A stretch of 64,000 nt of DNA from Thiomicrospira sp. WB1 (GCF_001507535.1 NZ_LQBN01000003.1:186001-250000); one strand, 5' to 3'; counted from the first letter of the stretch, positions 38,762 through 46,861 are shown. Notes: generated by a model not told the origin, from the letters alone. Program-made: numbers and translations.

Positions 38762-40306
38762 ATGAATCCGGCCAGAGTCAGACAGAAATCAATGTTTTGG
38801 CGCAAGGTGGCAGCGCCGGTAAAAACCGGCGCAACACCGGGTCAGATGCAGAAATCGTCCGTAACCTCTGTGCATTCAGCACCGATGGGGCGGAGTGATC
38901 ATGCTTTGGTAAATACTCGTCGTAATCAGCTATTAAGAGATTACGAGCTAAATACCAAGGCAGGTTTTGATGACCTGGAAGGGATTCTGAAGCGTGTGGC
39001 CAGCTGGCAGAATGAAGAGGATTTTGTGGTCAAAGCGCAGGCTTTGGTCCAGTCCGAATTTGGCTGGCAGTGGCCGGAATCGTTATTGACTGATGCTTGG
39101 AAAACAGGCCTCAACGTGAAAGCGTTGTATGCCTACGGGATCTTTAAACAATTTGAACGTCTTTCGCAGGATTTTTATCAGCTGAATCCATTGCAGGACG
39201 AGCAGGAAGCGGTGGCCAAGCAAGCGTTTATGGCGGCCGGTTTTCATGCCGTCGGGGTTGCACCGTGTGCAGATGGACGCCTGGCACATACCGTTAGTTA
39301 TGTGTTGCGTCTGCCTCACAACATGGTTCGCCGCAAGGCGCATGCGGGTGTGATGTTTGATGTGAGTGAAAGTGTCCGTCACTGGGTATTTGTTGAGCAC
39401 GATCGTTTCCGGGAGGGAATTCCCAATCCGGCGACCGAGTCAACACGTTACTTGAAGATTGCTGTTTATCACTACTCAGACAAAGACCCTAACCACCAAG
39501 GTTGTGCAGCGCATGGCAGTGATGAGAAGAAAGCGGCGGCCGCGGCGCTTCAAAGGCTAGAAGATTTTCAGCAAGCCATTGAAAACCGCTTCGGTTGTGG
39601 TTCTCGAGTGGAACCGATGTTGCTCGGGTTGAACACCGATAATGACAGCCTGAAAGTGCATTTGCCGAATCAGGAAGGTCAGTTGTGTTTGGCTCGCTAC
39701 ATCAAAACAGAGACATTGTTTGATCAAACCGCAGGCTGGCCAGCGGATCAAGCCAGAGCCTATTTAAAAGAAGCCATGCAACAACTTGCGGAGCAGGCTG
39801 GAAGTTCTGCTCCAAATGATTCCATGCAGGATTTGTTGGCTTGGTTGATAGAGCAGAATTTTTCTCAGATTGCGTACGTTCGACAGTATGAGAAAGGGTT
39901 GTATGCCGACATCGGCCATGCAGAACGCTTTATCGGGCTGGGTAATGGTTTCGAAGAGGTTCAGCTCAGAAATCTGAGTTATTACGGGTTTCTGGATACA
40001 TTGGAAGAAGGCGCACCGGATGTTGACGTTGGGATCAAGATTTTTAAAGGTCTGAACGTTCATCGCGGGTTGCCTGCTCCTGTGATTATCCGTTGTGATT
40101 ATGACGGACGCGTCCCGGGATCCCGTACACGGGCATTGGAAAAAGCTCGCCGGATTGAACAGGCGCTGCATCAACGATACAGCGAATTGTCCGAAAAAGG
40201 TGAGTTGACCAGTTTATGCACGTTACGGGATCATCAACGGGCGGTCCCTTGTGAAATGGTTTCCATGCGGCTCTCACCCACTTGGGCAGAGCAGTACGAG
40301 GTGTGA
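38762..40306 (+). CDS. csoSCA: Carboxysomal carbonic anhydrase CsoSCA (CsoS3)
   Basis: 514 residues. Dehydrates bicarbonate to CO2 inside the carboxysome. The zinc ligands expected for the epsilon class appear in APCADGRLAHTV (Cys) and in HYSDKDPNHQGCAAHG (His and Cys). A disordered N-terminus of about 50 residues probably binds RuBisCO or CsoS2, as in H. neapolitanus. It starts 31 bases after csoS2 and is followed by csoS4A after one base. Confidence 0.97.
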   Translation: MNPARVRQKSMFWRKVAAPVKTGATPGQMQKSSVTSVHSAPMGRSDHALVNTRRNQLLRDYELNTKAGFDDLEGILKRVASWQNEEDFVVKAQALVQSEFGWQWPESLLTDAWKTGLNVKALYAYGIFKQFERLSQDFYQLNPLQDEQEAVAKQAFMAAGFHAVGVAPCADGRLAHTVSYVLRLPHNMVRRKAHAGVMFDVSESVRHWVFVEHDRFREGIPNPATESTRYLKIAVYHYSDKDPNHQGCAAHGSDEKKAAAAALQRLEDFQQAIENRFGCGSRVEPMLLGLNTDNDSLKVHLPNQEGQLCLARYIKTETLFDQTAGWPADQARAYLKEAMQQLAEQAGSSAPNDSMQDLLAWLIEQNFSQIAYVRQYEKGLYADIGHAERFIGLGNGFEEVQLRNLSYYGFLDTLEEGAPDVDVGIKIFKGLNVHRGLPAPVIIRCDYDGRVPGSRTRALEKARRIEQALHQRYSELSEKGELTSLCTLRDHQRAVPCEMVSMRLSPTWAEQYEV

Positions 40307-40307
40307 C

Positions 40308-40562
40308 ATGAAGATATTTAAAGTGATCAAAACTTTGGTCTCAACCAACCGGATTGCCACACTGGAACACAAACCACTGCTGGTGGTCACCGACAAGGAA
40401 GGGGGGACGCCTCAAGTCGCCGTTGACCCTGTCGGTTGCACACCAGGGGACTGGGTATTGTGTGTCGGTTCTTCTGCCGCTCGAGATGCCAGTGGGGTTA
40501 AAGGTTACCCCAGTGATCTGACGATTGTGGGCATTATCGATAAATGGGAGCCAGAAGCATGA
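40308..40562 (+). CDS. csoS4A: Carboxysome shell vertex protein CsoS4A
   Basis: 84-residue BMV/EutN-CcmL family pentamer that closes shell vertices. MKIFKVIKTLVSTNRIATLEHKPLLVV at the start and GCTPGDWVLCVGSSAARDA are family signatures. The stop codon overlaps the csoS4B start (ATGA), giving coupled translation. Confidence 0.96.
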   Translation: MKIFKVIKTLVSTNRIATLEHKPLLVVTDKEGGTPQVAVDPVGCTPGDWVLCVGSSAARDASGVKGYPSDLTIVGIIDKWEPEA

Positions 40563-40819
40563 TGATTCATCAGGTTAAGCAGACCTTGGTGATGACCCGG
40601 CGACTGGAAGGGCTGGGGCAACTGTCCATCAAGGTGTTGCACAGCTTAAACGGCGAAACGGTTGTGGCGATGGACCCGATTGGGGTCAAGCCTGGAGACT
40701 GGATTTTTACCATCGCCAATTCGGCTGCCAGAACGGCAGCGGGCGATGACAAATTATTAACAGATTTAACGATTGCCGGCATTATTGACCGGACATCGTG
40801 CGATTTTTTAAGTGCCTAG
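40559..40819 (+). CDS. csoS4B: Carboxysome shell vertex protein CsoS4B
   Basis: 86-residue second pentamer of the EutN/CcmL family, paralogous to CsoS4A: MMIHQVKQTLVMTRRLEGLG, MDPIGVKPGDWIFTIANSAARTAAG. ATG 40559 overlaps the csoS4A stop codon. In other alpha-carboxysomes 4A and 4B share vertex capping with unequal abundance. Confidence 0.95.
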   Translation: MMIHQVKQTLVMTRRLEGLGQLSIKVLHSLNGETVVAMDPIGVKPGDWIFTIANSAARTAAGDDKLLTDLTIAGIIDRTSCDFLSA

Positions 40820-40860
40820 ACAGGTTTTTGTAAGAGTGTAAAGAGTAGTAGGAGGTATTT

Positions 40861-41157
40861 ATGTCTGATAACTACGGTATTGCGTTGGGAATGATTGAAA
40901 CACGTGGTCTGGTGCCTGCCATCGAAGCAGCGGATGCCATGACCAAAGCGTCTGAAGTACGTTTGGTGAGTCGTGATTTCGTCGGCGGCGGTTATGTTAC
41001 TGTGATGGTTCGCGGTGAAACCGGTGCCGTTAACGCAGCGGTTCGTGCCGGTGCAGACGCATGTGAGCGTGTAGGTGACGGTCTGGTAGCCGCACACATC
41101 ATCGCGCGTCCTCACAAAGAAGTTGAGCCAGTCTTGGCGACGATTGAAAACAAATAA
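40861..41157 (+). CDS. csoS1: Carboxysome shell hexamer CsoS1 (copy 1)
   Basis: 98-residue single BMC-domain protein forming hexameric shell facets. GIALGMIETRGLVPAIEAAD and the pore region VSRDFVGGGYVTV are present. Strong AGGAGG site. It differs from copies 2 and 3 by S31 for A31 and a few end residues, yet the DNA differs at many synonymous positions. A/B/C labels cannot be assigned with certainty; the order suggests the csoS1C position. Confidence 0.97.
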   Translation: MSDNYGIALGMIETRGLVPAIEAADAMTKASEVRLVSRDFVGGGYVTVMVRGETGAVNAAVRAGADACERVGDGLVAAHIIARPHKEVEPVLATIENK

Positions 41158-41168
41158 TTCATTATTTT

Positions 41169-41190
41169 GCCGTCGTTAAGACGGCTTTTA
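41169..41190 (+). terminator. Hairpin between csoS1 copies 1 and 2
   Basis: gccgtc-gttaa-gacggc followed by TTTT. A weak attenuator or an mRNA stability element that may set the ratio of shell proteins. Confidence 0.5.
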
Positions 41191-41204
41191 CAGGAGAAAT
41201 GACA

Positions 41205-41498
41205 ATGAGTACTGAATATGGAATTGCCCTGGGCATGATTGAAACACGTGGTTTGGTTCCAGCGATCGAAGCCGCTGATGCGATGACCAAGGCCGCTGAA
41301 GTTCGCTTGGTAAGCCGTGACTTCGTTGGTGGTGGCTATGTAACAGTCATGGTTCGTGGTGAGACAGGGGCTGTCAACGCTGCGGTTCGTGCTGGTGCGG
41401 ACGCTTGTGAACGTGTCGGTGACGGTCTGGTTGCTGCGCACATCATCGCACGCCCACATAAAGAAGTTGAGCCAGTACTGGCGACCATCGAAAAGTAA
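41205..41498 (+). CDS. csoS1: Carboxysome shell hexamer CsoS1 (copy 2)
   Basis: 97 residues from ATG 41205, chosen because the AGGAGA site is 7 bases ahead; ATG 41199 would leave only one base. Same BMC domain as copy 1, identical from residue 5 to 91 except at position 31. Central gene of the three-gene array, probably the csoS1A position. Confidence 0.97.
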   Translation: MSTEYGIALGMIETRGLVPAIEAADAMTKAAEVRLVSRDFVGGGYVTVMVRGETGAVNAAVRAGADACERVGDGLVAAHIIARPHKEVEPVLATIEK

Positions 41499-41548
41499 TT
41501 GATTCATAGGTAATGAAGGGCGACAGCCATTAAATTAGGAGAAACACC

Positions 41549-41836
41549 ATGAGCACGGAATATGGAATTGCTTTGGGCATGATTGAAACGCGTGGTCTGG
41601 TACCAGCGATTGAAGCGGCCGATGCCATGACTAAGGCGGCGGAAGTTCGCCTGGTCAGCCGCGATTTTGTTGGCGGTGGCTATGTCACCGTGATGGTTCG
41701 CGGCGAAACCGGTGCAGTGAACGCTGCAGTTCGCGCCGGCGCAGACGCTTGCGAACGCGTTGGTGATGGTTTAGTGGCGGCCCACATTATCGCGCGTCCA
41801 CACAAAGAGGTGGAGCCGGTATTGACCACCAAGTGA
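41549..41836 (+). CDS. csoS1: Carboxysome shell hexamer CsoS1 (copy 3)
   Basis: 95 residues with the same BMC core as copy 2 and a shorter tail (VLTTK instead of VLATIEK). AGGAGA site present. Probably the csoS1B position of the array, though the extended C-terminus seen on some CsoS1B proteins is absent. Confidence 0.97.
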   Translation: MSTEYGIALGMIETRGLVPAIEAADAMTKAAEVRLVSRDFVGGGYVTVMVRGETGAVNAAVRAGADACERVGDGLVAAHIIARPHKEVEPVLTTK

Positions 41837-41859
41837 TCAATCTCAGTAATCAATCGGGT

Positions 41860-41874
41860 CGCTCTTTCAGAGCG
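41860..41874 (+). other. Hairpin after the csoS1 array
   Basis: cgctct-ttc-agagcg, between copy 3 and the ferritin-like gene, with no T run. Possible mRNA processing or stability element. Confidence 0.4.
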
Positions 41875-41897
41875 GCTCAAGTGATGGAGACCCAATT

Positions 41898-42452
41898 ATG
41901 AGAGCGTTCAGTCGAACCCCCGGTAGCGTTATGCCCGGGATCGGACAGCATCCGAGATATCGGCAGAATCAGTCAATGGATCCACGTATCCTAGGGTTTC
42001 TGGGTCGGGCCATGAGTCTGGAGTTCAGTGCAGGGCAGCATTATATGGCGCAGTCTTCACTTGCCAAGCAACGTCAGGAATCACAGTTCGCTGATGACTT
42101 CCTGGCCTTGGCGAATGAAGAGTTTCGTCATGCTTCCATGCTAACGGATCGTTTGGTTGCGCACGGCGCGCTTCCGTCCGGTTCGGTTCTCCAGCCTGCC
42201 ATGCCGGCTGTGGATGTGGTGGAATCATTGCAAACTTGTGCTGAGCACGAGGCAGGCCTGATTGATCTGTATGCACAGGCACAGGCTTGGTGCGCCAATG
42301 TAGGGGCTCAGGATGATCTGGCTTTGTTTACTCAACTGTTACAGGAAGAGCAGGCTCAGCTTCAGCGCATTCAGCAATGGTTGGCGGCCTATCAGCCTCC
42401 CATGCAACAGCCCATGCAAGCCATGAACCAGAACCCCAGGAGCTTTGTATGA
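41898..42452 (+). CDS. Carboxysome-operon ferritin-like (bacterioferritin domain) protein
   Basis: 184 residues. After a disordered start of about 25 residues comes a four-helix ferritin-like domain: LGRAMSLEFSAGQHYMAQSSLAKQ, ANEEFRHASMLTDRLVAHGALP (ExxH iron ligands), CAEHEAGLIDLYAQAQ. The Gln/Met/Pro-rich tail QPPMQQPMQAM is disordered. Such genes sit in many cso operons; whether the protein stores iron or protects against oxygen is not known. Its stop overlaps the acRAF start. Confidence 0.85.
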   Translation: MRAFSRTPGSVMPGIGQHPRYRQNQSMDPRILGFLGRAMSLEFSAGQHYMAQSSLAKQRQESQFADDFLALANEEFRHASMLTDRLVAHGALPSGSVLQPAMPAVDVVESLQTCAEHEAGLIDLYAQAQAWCANVGAQDDLALFTQLLQEEQAQLQRIQQWLAAYQPPMQQPMQAMNQNPRSFV

Positions 42453-42718
42453 CCCTTTCCGACAACAGCCCATGGAAAGTAAAGCAACGTCCCGCGAGTA
42501 TGGAAGCCAAGTTTATTTTTGACTCCTATGAGCAGTTGCGCACTTTCCTGGATGATGTCGCGGAACAGGCCGAAGCCCTGTCGCATCATCCCAATGTCAG
42601 TTTTGGCCGGGATTATGCGTCTCTGGTGATCTATTCACAGGACGGCGAGTTGACTGACCTGGATTACCAATTGGCGGAGCGTATCGAAGCCGGTTTTCAA
42701 AAAGTCCAACAAGGATAA
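42449..42718 (+). CDS. acRAF, RuBisCO assembly factor (pterin dehydratase-like fold)
   Basis: 89 residues from ATG 42449, overlapping the previous stop codon (ATGA). The fold is that of pterin-4a-carbinolamine dehydratase (KFIFDSYEQLRTFLDDVAEQAEALSHHP ... ELTDLDYQLAERIEAGF), keeping HHP but in the acRAF context. Alpha-carboxysomal RuBisCO assembly factor assists holoenzyme formation. Enzymatic dehydratase activity is not expected in this branch. Confidence 0.88.
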   Translation: MTLSDNSPWKVKQRPASMEAKFIFDSYEQLRTFLDDVAEQAEALSHHPNVSFGRDYASLVIYSQDGELTDLDYQLAERIEAGFQKVQQG

Positions 42719-42729
42719 GGAGAACGAGG

Positions 42730-42990
42730 ATGGCGCAGGCAAACAAAACAGATGCGACGAATCAGAAACCATCTCAGCCGCAAAAAACGCCGAATCAATC
42801 GACGGCTTCCAAGGCAGTAAAGGCGTCAAGCACGCCCAAGCCGACAACCAGAAAAGCACCTGCCAAAAGCAGTCGCTCAAGCGTGGGATCAGCTTCTAAA
42901 GAAGCTTCGAAGTCCACTACGGCCCAGCAGCCTGAATCGGCGGCAACGGCCACAGTGATGACCACACAACCACGTGTCTGGCCAGATTAA
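42730..42990 (+). CDS. Small disordered carboxysome-operon protein, McdB-like candidate
   Basis: 86 residues, almost wholly Lys, Ser, Thr, Ala, Gln and Pro (NQKPSQPQKTPNQSTASKA ... KAPAKSSRSSVGSAS), with no hydrophobic core. The only aromatic residue is the Trp of the C-terminal RVWPD. Alpha-type McdB carboxysome-positioning proteins are small, disordered and end with an invariant Trp; in Halothiobacillus McdA-McdB follow acRAF. The place, size and end fit, but no ParA-like McdA lies in the window. AAGGAGAAC site upstream. Last gene before the operon terminator. Confidence 0.6.
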   Translation: MAQANKTDATNQKPSQPQKTPNQSTASKAVKASSTPKPTTRKAPAKSSRSSVGSASKEASKSTTAQQPESAATATVMTTQPRVWPD

Positions 42991-43016
42991 GATTTTTTAT
43001 TTAAGTCTTAGCGATT

Positions 43017-43045
43017 GGCGCTGATTTAATCAGCGCCTTTTTTTT
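43017..43045 (+). terminator. Terminator of the carboxysome operon
   Basis: Stem ggcgctga / tcagcgcc followed by eight T; ends the transcript that starts at cbbL. Confidence 0.9.
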
Positions 43046-43143
43046 ATCTGAAAGAAATGCTCGATTAATAAGAGCTTGAATGTTAGTGTTTCTTGTTATT
43101 GGTAATTTGCTATGAGTTCCAGTTGCAATATCAATTTTATTTC

Positions 43144-43195
43144 TTGACACGGGCGCTCTAAGATTAAACGCAGTCAATTGTAATGGAGAGACGTC
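43144..43195 (+). promoter_or_regulatory. Probable sbtA promoter region
   Basis: A consensus -35 TTGACA (43144-43149); the matching -10 is not clear. The ribosome site GGAGAG lies close to ATG 43196. The AT-rich 100 bases upstream could carry CbbR sites. Confidence 0.4.
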
Positions 43196-44212
43196 ATGGG
43201 CTTAGATAGTTTGTTAATACCGGCAGTCTTGTTCTTTCTGCTGGGGGTTATCGCTCAGCTAGTTAATTCGGATTTGAAGTTTCCAGAAGGCATGTCAAAG
43301 GGGATGTCCCTTTATCTGCTGATGGCCATTGGTCTTAAAGGCGGGGCGGAATTAGCTAACTCCGATCTGTTTGTGGCCATGAATGCAATTTTCTGGGCCA
43401 TCGTGCTCGGTTTTGTGATTCCGATCATTGGTTATGCGTTGTTGCGATTCCGCAACAAAATTGACCCGATGAACGCGGCTGCGATCACCGCTCATTACGG
43501 CTCGGTCAGTGCCGGGACATTTTTGACGGCGATTGCCTTTCTTGAAGCGTCCGGTGTGACCCATGAAAGTTATCCAATCATTATGATGGTAATGATGGAA
43601 TCTCCGGCGATTATCATTGGTCTGGTGTTGGCCGCTATGGCTCGTAAACGCTTGGCTGCTGACAAAATCGGTGCAGATGGTACCGCCGCGATGGGGCAGG
43701 CTGAAGCGCCCAAGACTGATTGGGGCCCCTTGCTCAAAGATGCCTTTACCAACGGCAGTGTACTTTTGTTGCTTGGGGCTTTGATCATCGGTGCCATTGT
43801 GCCGCCTGAGGCCATGAAAACCCTGTACCCATTTACCAAAGAAATTTTCATGGGTGTGTTGTGTCTGTTCCTGCTTGAAATGGGGATGGTTGCAGCCAAA
43901 CGTCTGGACAGCTTCAAGAAAGTCGGCGGAACCCTCATTGCCTTTGGTATTATTATGCCTTTGATTGGCGGTTTCATCGGTGTGTTTGTCGGTCACAGCA
44001 TGTTGGGCTTCAGTGTCGGTGGTACCTTATTGGTTGCGATACTCAGTGCCAGTGCGTCCTACATCGCTGTGCCACCAGTGATGCGTTTTGGCGTACCAGA
44101 GGCGAACCCGTCTTATTACTTGGCGTTGTCGCTTGGGATTACCTTTCCCTTCAACGTTGTGGTCGGGATTCCGCTCTTTTATCAAGTCAGTCAATGGTAT
44201 GTCGGGGGTTAA
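43196..44212 (+). CDS. sbtA: SbtA-type sodium-dependent bicarbonate permease
   Basis: 338-residue inner-membrane protein with ten hydrophobic segments in two inverted halves. The opening LIPAVLFFLLGVIAQLVNSDLKFPEGMSKGMSLYLLMAIGLKGG and the central ITAHYGSVSAGTF motif are SbtA signatures, repeated in the second half as SASASYIAVPPVMR. It supplies cytoplasmic bicarbonate for CsoSCA. It has its own terminator-separated transcript with the SbtB-like gene 9 bases downstream and cbbR. Confidence 0.93.
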   Translation: MGLDSLLIPAVLFFLLGVIAQLVNSDLKFPEGMSKGMSLYLLMAIGLKGGAELANSDLFVAMNAIFWAIVLGFVIPIIGYALLRFRNKIDPMNAAAITAHYGSVSAGTFLTAIAFLEASGVTHESYPIIMMVMMESPAIIIGLVLAAMARKRLAADKIGADGTAAMGQAEAPKTDWGPLLKDAFTNGSVLLLLGALIIGAIVPPEAMKTLYPFTKEIFMGVLCLFLLEMGMVAAKRLDSFKKVGGTLIAFGIIMPLIGGFIGVFVGHSMLGFSVGGTLLVAILSASASYIAVPPVMRFGVPEANPSYYLALSLGITFPFNVVVGIPLFYQVSQWYVGG

Positions 44213-44221
44213 GGGGGTAAT

Positions 44222-44533
44222 ATGACGATTCCAACCTGTTCTGAAAAAATGTTGCAAGTGATTGCGTCCACCGGCCTGGAAAGACGGATTAAACGAATCC
44301 TGAGCGAAACCGGGGTCAGTGGGTATACCCTGTTTGATGTCCGTGGGGATGGGGAAACCGGCTTTCACAGCTCTGAAATTGAAGGCGATGGCAATGTCAT
44401 GTTTATGATTATCCTGCCGGAGTCAAAAATTGAGCCAGTCTTTGAAAAGCTTGAAGTGTTTGAAAAGCAGGGCCATCACCTGATGGTGTTTGCTTCGGAT
44501 GTGTCAGTCATGACTCGCTCAAAATTTGCCTGA
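44222..44533 (+). CDS. SbtB-like PII-family regulator
   Basis: 103-residue PII-like protein: MLQVIASTGLERRIKRILSETGVSGYTLFDVRGDGE (T-loop region) and VMFMIILPESKIEPVFEKLEVF. SbtB proteins gate SbtA in response to adenine nucleotides. The C-terminal redox CGPxxC segment of many SbtB proteins is absent. Gene order sbtA-sbtB supports the function. Confidence 0.85.
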   Translation: MTIPTCSEKMLQVIASTGLERRIKRILSETGVSGYTLFDVRGDGETGFHSSEIEGDGNVMFMIILPESKIEPVFEKLEVFEKQGHHLMVFASDVSVMTRSKFA

Positions 44534-44571
44534 AGCCATTGCAGCAGGCTAAATGATTCAGGGAGGCCGTT

Positions 44572-45528
44572 ATGGCTCAAGAAGTACCCGATTATGCCCA
44601 GCATCATCGTTTGATGAGGCATACATCGCTAAGGCAGCTACAGATTTTTGAGTCCGTCGCGCGCAACCTGAGTTTTACCAAGGCAGCAGAAGAGCTGCAT
44701 TTAACTCAGCCGACGGTTTCCGCTCAGATAAAAGGCCTGTCAGAAGCGGTCGAAATGCCGCTTTATGAACAGATCGGGCGAAGCATTTATTTGACCGATG
44801 TGGGACGAGAGGTTGCTCTGAGTTGTCGTGCCATTCTCAATACGTTTGCCAATCTGGAAATGACGCTGGACGACTTTCGAGGCAAAACTCGGGGTCGCCT
44901 GCGGGTAGCAGTGGTCACCACGGCCAAATATTTTGCCCCCCTTGCTTTGGGTGAATTTTGTAAGGATTACCCGGAAATTGACATCGAGCTGTCGGTGGCA
45001 AACCGGGAAAACCTCTACAAGCGCATTGAAAATAACCTTGATGACCTCTACATCGTCGGACAGGTGCCGACCACTCATCTGGATCTGGAAATTTATCCGT
45101 TTGCCCCCAACCCTTTGGTGCCCATCGCGCATCGGGAGCATCCGTTGGTGGGGAAAAGCCGCATTTCCTTGAAACGTCTGGCCAAAGAACCCTTTATCAT
45201 GCGTGAACCGGGGTCTGGGATCCGGTCGGCGATTGAAGGGCGTTTTTCACAGCAGAAGCTCAGCTTGAACGAACGTTTGGTGCTGGACAGTAATGAGGCG
45301 CTCAAGCACGCCGTAGCCGGCGGACTGGGGGTCTCAGTGGTGTCTCAGCATGCCCTCAATCTTGAAAGTGAGGATGGGCCGCTGGCGATACTGGATGTAG
45401 AAGGCTTTCCAATTGAGAAAGAATGGAACCTTGTCTACCCGCGGGGCAAGTCCATGTCGATCATCAGTGAAGCGTTTTTTGACTTTCTGCGTCAGAAAGG
45501 CACCAGTTATCTGAGATTGAAGCCTTAA
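44572..45528 (+). CDS. cbbR: LysR-type regulator, CbbR-like
   Basis: 318 residues. N-terminal helix-turn-helix (LQIFESVARNLSFTKAAEELHLTQPTVSAQIKGLSE) and a C-terminal substrate-binding domain (ELSVANRENLYKRIENNLDDLYIVGQ). Placed directly after sbtA-sbtB and 10 kb from cbbL, it is the obvious candidate controller of both operons. Metabolite effectors such as RuBP or 2-phosphoglycolate are known for the family. GGGAGG ribosome site ahead of ATG 44572. Confidence 0.88.
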   Translation: MAQEVPDYAQHHRLMRHTSLRQLQIFESVARNLSFTKAAEELHLTQPTVSAQIKGLSEAVEMPLYEQIGRSIYLTDVGREVALSCRAILNTFANLEMTLDDFRGKTRGRLRVAVVTTAKYFAPLALGEFCKDYPEIDIELSVANRENLYKRIENNLDDLYIVGQVPTTHLDLEIYPFAPNPLVPIAHREHPLVGKSRISLKRLAKEPFIMREPGSGIRSAIEGRFSQQKLSLNERLVLDSNEALKHAVAGGLGVSVVSQHALNLESEDGPLAILDVEGFPIEKEWNLVYPRGKSMSIISEAFFDFLRQKGTSYLRLKP

Positions 45529-45545
45529 ACCTGAAGGATGAATAA

Positions 45546-45573
45546 AAAAAAACCGGCCTTAGCCGGTTTTTTT
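45546..45573. terminator. Bidirectional terminator between cbbR and csoS1D
   Basis: A-run, stem accggc-ctta-gccggt, T-run; serves both converging genes. Confidence 0.88.
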
Positions 45574-45608
45574 ATTGGCATATTGATTGCGCCGAGACGG
45601 TAAAACGT

Positions 45609-46241
45609 TTATCGGGGGCGTACGCGTGCTTCGGCATTGATTTGATTGAGCGCGCGTTCGGCGGCCTGAACGGCTTCGTTGATGTCCCCGTCGCGACCGG
45701 CCATCAGCAGGCGACCATAAGCCCCCACGGCTCTGGCTTCCACCAGCGTCACATTGGCGGCTTTCTCAGCTTCATTCGCAGCGTGAACTATGTAGCCGGC
45801 CGGCTCGCATTCCATAATCAGCATGCTCTGGCCAGGCAGGATCATGGACCCTCTGCGATTATCGCGATTGATCAACGTTGCATGGTCCGGGGTCACGCCT
45901 CGGATCACTTCTTTCCACATGATTTGGCAGGCCTGGCGTGTGGTGTGTTCCGTCTGCAGATATTGCAAAACCTGATCACCGGACGTCAGCACGTCACTCT
46001 GATTGCGATGGTGAATCACCATGGACCCATAAGCGCGTTCCACAATCTGCTGGCCCAGATGCACATTGGAGGCTTTCAACGCAATGTCGGACAACCGATG
46101 CACGGCCATGCCAGGCGCGACTTCCATCCAAAGACAGGTGTCGCCTGGCACGGGCAGAAAGCCCAGCGAGGCCGTGCCCATATAGGCGGCCAGCTGCGGC
46201 TGCAGCGAATCCAGAAAAACGTAGGTGCGTAATTCGATCAT
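45609..46241 (-). CDS. csoS1D: Carboxysome tandem-BMC shell protein CsoS1D
   Basis: 210 residues with two BMC domains. [47 protein letters not shown] and [13 protein letters not shown] are typical of CsoS1D/CcmP; the second domain runs from about 105 to 205 ([39 protein letters not shown], split here by family pattern). It forms pseudohexameric trimers with gated pores for larger metabolites. It is transcribed opposite to the cso operon and behind rdgB, with the iterated palindrome in place of a clear ribosome site. Confidence 0.92.
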   Translation of the reverse strand: MIELRTYVFLDSLQPQLAAYMGTASLGFLPVPGDTCLWMEVAPGMAVHRLSDIALKASNVHLGQQIVERAYGSMVIHHRNQSDVLTSGDQVLQYLQTEHTTRQACQIMWKEVIRGVTPDHATLINRDNRRGSMILPGQSMLIMECEPAGYIVHAANEAEKAANVTLVEARAVGAYGRLLMAGRDGDINEAVQAAERALNQINAEARVRPR

Positions 46242-46247
46242 AAAGTT

Positions 46248-46259
46248 ACCAGGCCTGGT
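46248..46259. repeat. ACCAGGCCTGGT palindrome in the rdgB-csoS1D gap
   Basis: Exact copy, touching the rdgB stop codon and ending 6 bases before the csoS1D start codon, so it covers the ribosome-binding zone. Confidence 0.9.
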
Positions 46260-46861
46260 TAAAACAGACTCATTAATTGTTCAAACGCTTTGGCTCTCTG
46301 ATCCAGTCGATGTTTTTCGTTCAAGGTCATCTCCGAGGGCGTTTTCAAGTGCTGTGGCAGCCAGAAAATCGGGTCATAACCGACGCCGTCCCGGGTGCGC
46401 GTTTGCATTAGGATTTCTCCATGCCAGCGACAGGTCACTACTTTGGGTTCTGAATCTTCCGGCGAGTGAATCCAGACCAGCGTTGTGGTCATGTAAGCAT
46501 CTCGTTGACCAAATGGCAAGCCTGCCATCTGCTCCAATACGGCTTGACGATTCGTTTCATCATCGCTGGGCTGTCCATTGAATTGACTGGCGTAACGTGC
46601 CGAAAATAATCCCGGCGCACCGTTCAGTGCCGGTATGACCAGGCCTGAATCATCTGCCAGGGCGGGCAGGCCACTGACTTTGCTGGCCAGCCGGGCTTTT
46701 TTGAGTGCGTTTTCAACAAACGTCAATCCATCTTCTTCCACTGATTGCAGGGAAAACTGTGACTGGGGCAAAAGTGTCAGCCCCCAGCGATCCGCCAATG
46801 CGTGGAACGCGGCGTGTTTATGCGGATTGTGACCGGCCAAAACCCACGGTTGCCCTGACAT
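46259..46861 (-). CDS. rdgB: XTP/dITP pyrophosphatase (RdgB/HAM1)
   Basis: Removes deaminated purine triphosphates (XTP, dITP) from the nucleotide pool. 200 residues, family-typical. [38 protein letters not shown] and the end region YDPIFWLP with [16 protein letters not shown] are signatures. csoS1D follows after 17 bases on the same strand. Confidence 0.94.
   Translation of the reverse strand: MSGQPWVLAGHNPHKHAAFHALADRWGLTLLPQSQFSLQSVEEDGLTFVENALKKARLASKVSGLPALADDSGLVIPALNGAPGLFSARYASQFNGQPSDDETNRQAVLEQMAGLPFGQRDAYMTTTLVWIHSPEDSEPKVVTCRWHGEILMQTRTRDGVGYDPIFWLPQHLKTPSEMTLNEKHRLDQRAKAFEQLMSLF

Noticed and set aside
40861-41836. Tandem repeats at the csoS1 array as a CRISPR-like or mobile repeat
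   Set aside because: They are three intact protein-coding paralogues with their own ribosome sites.
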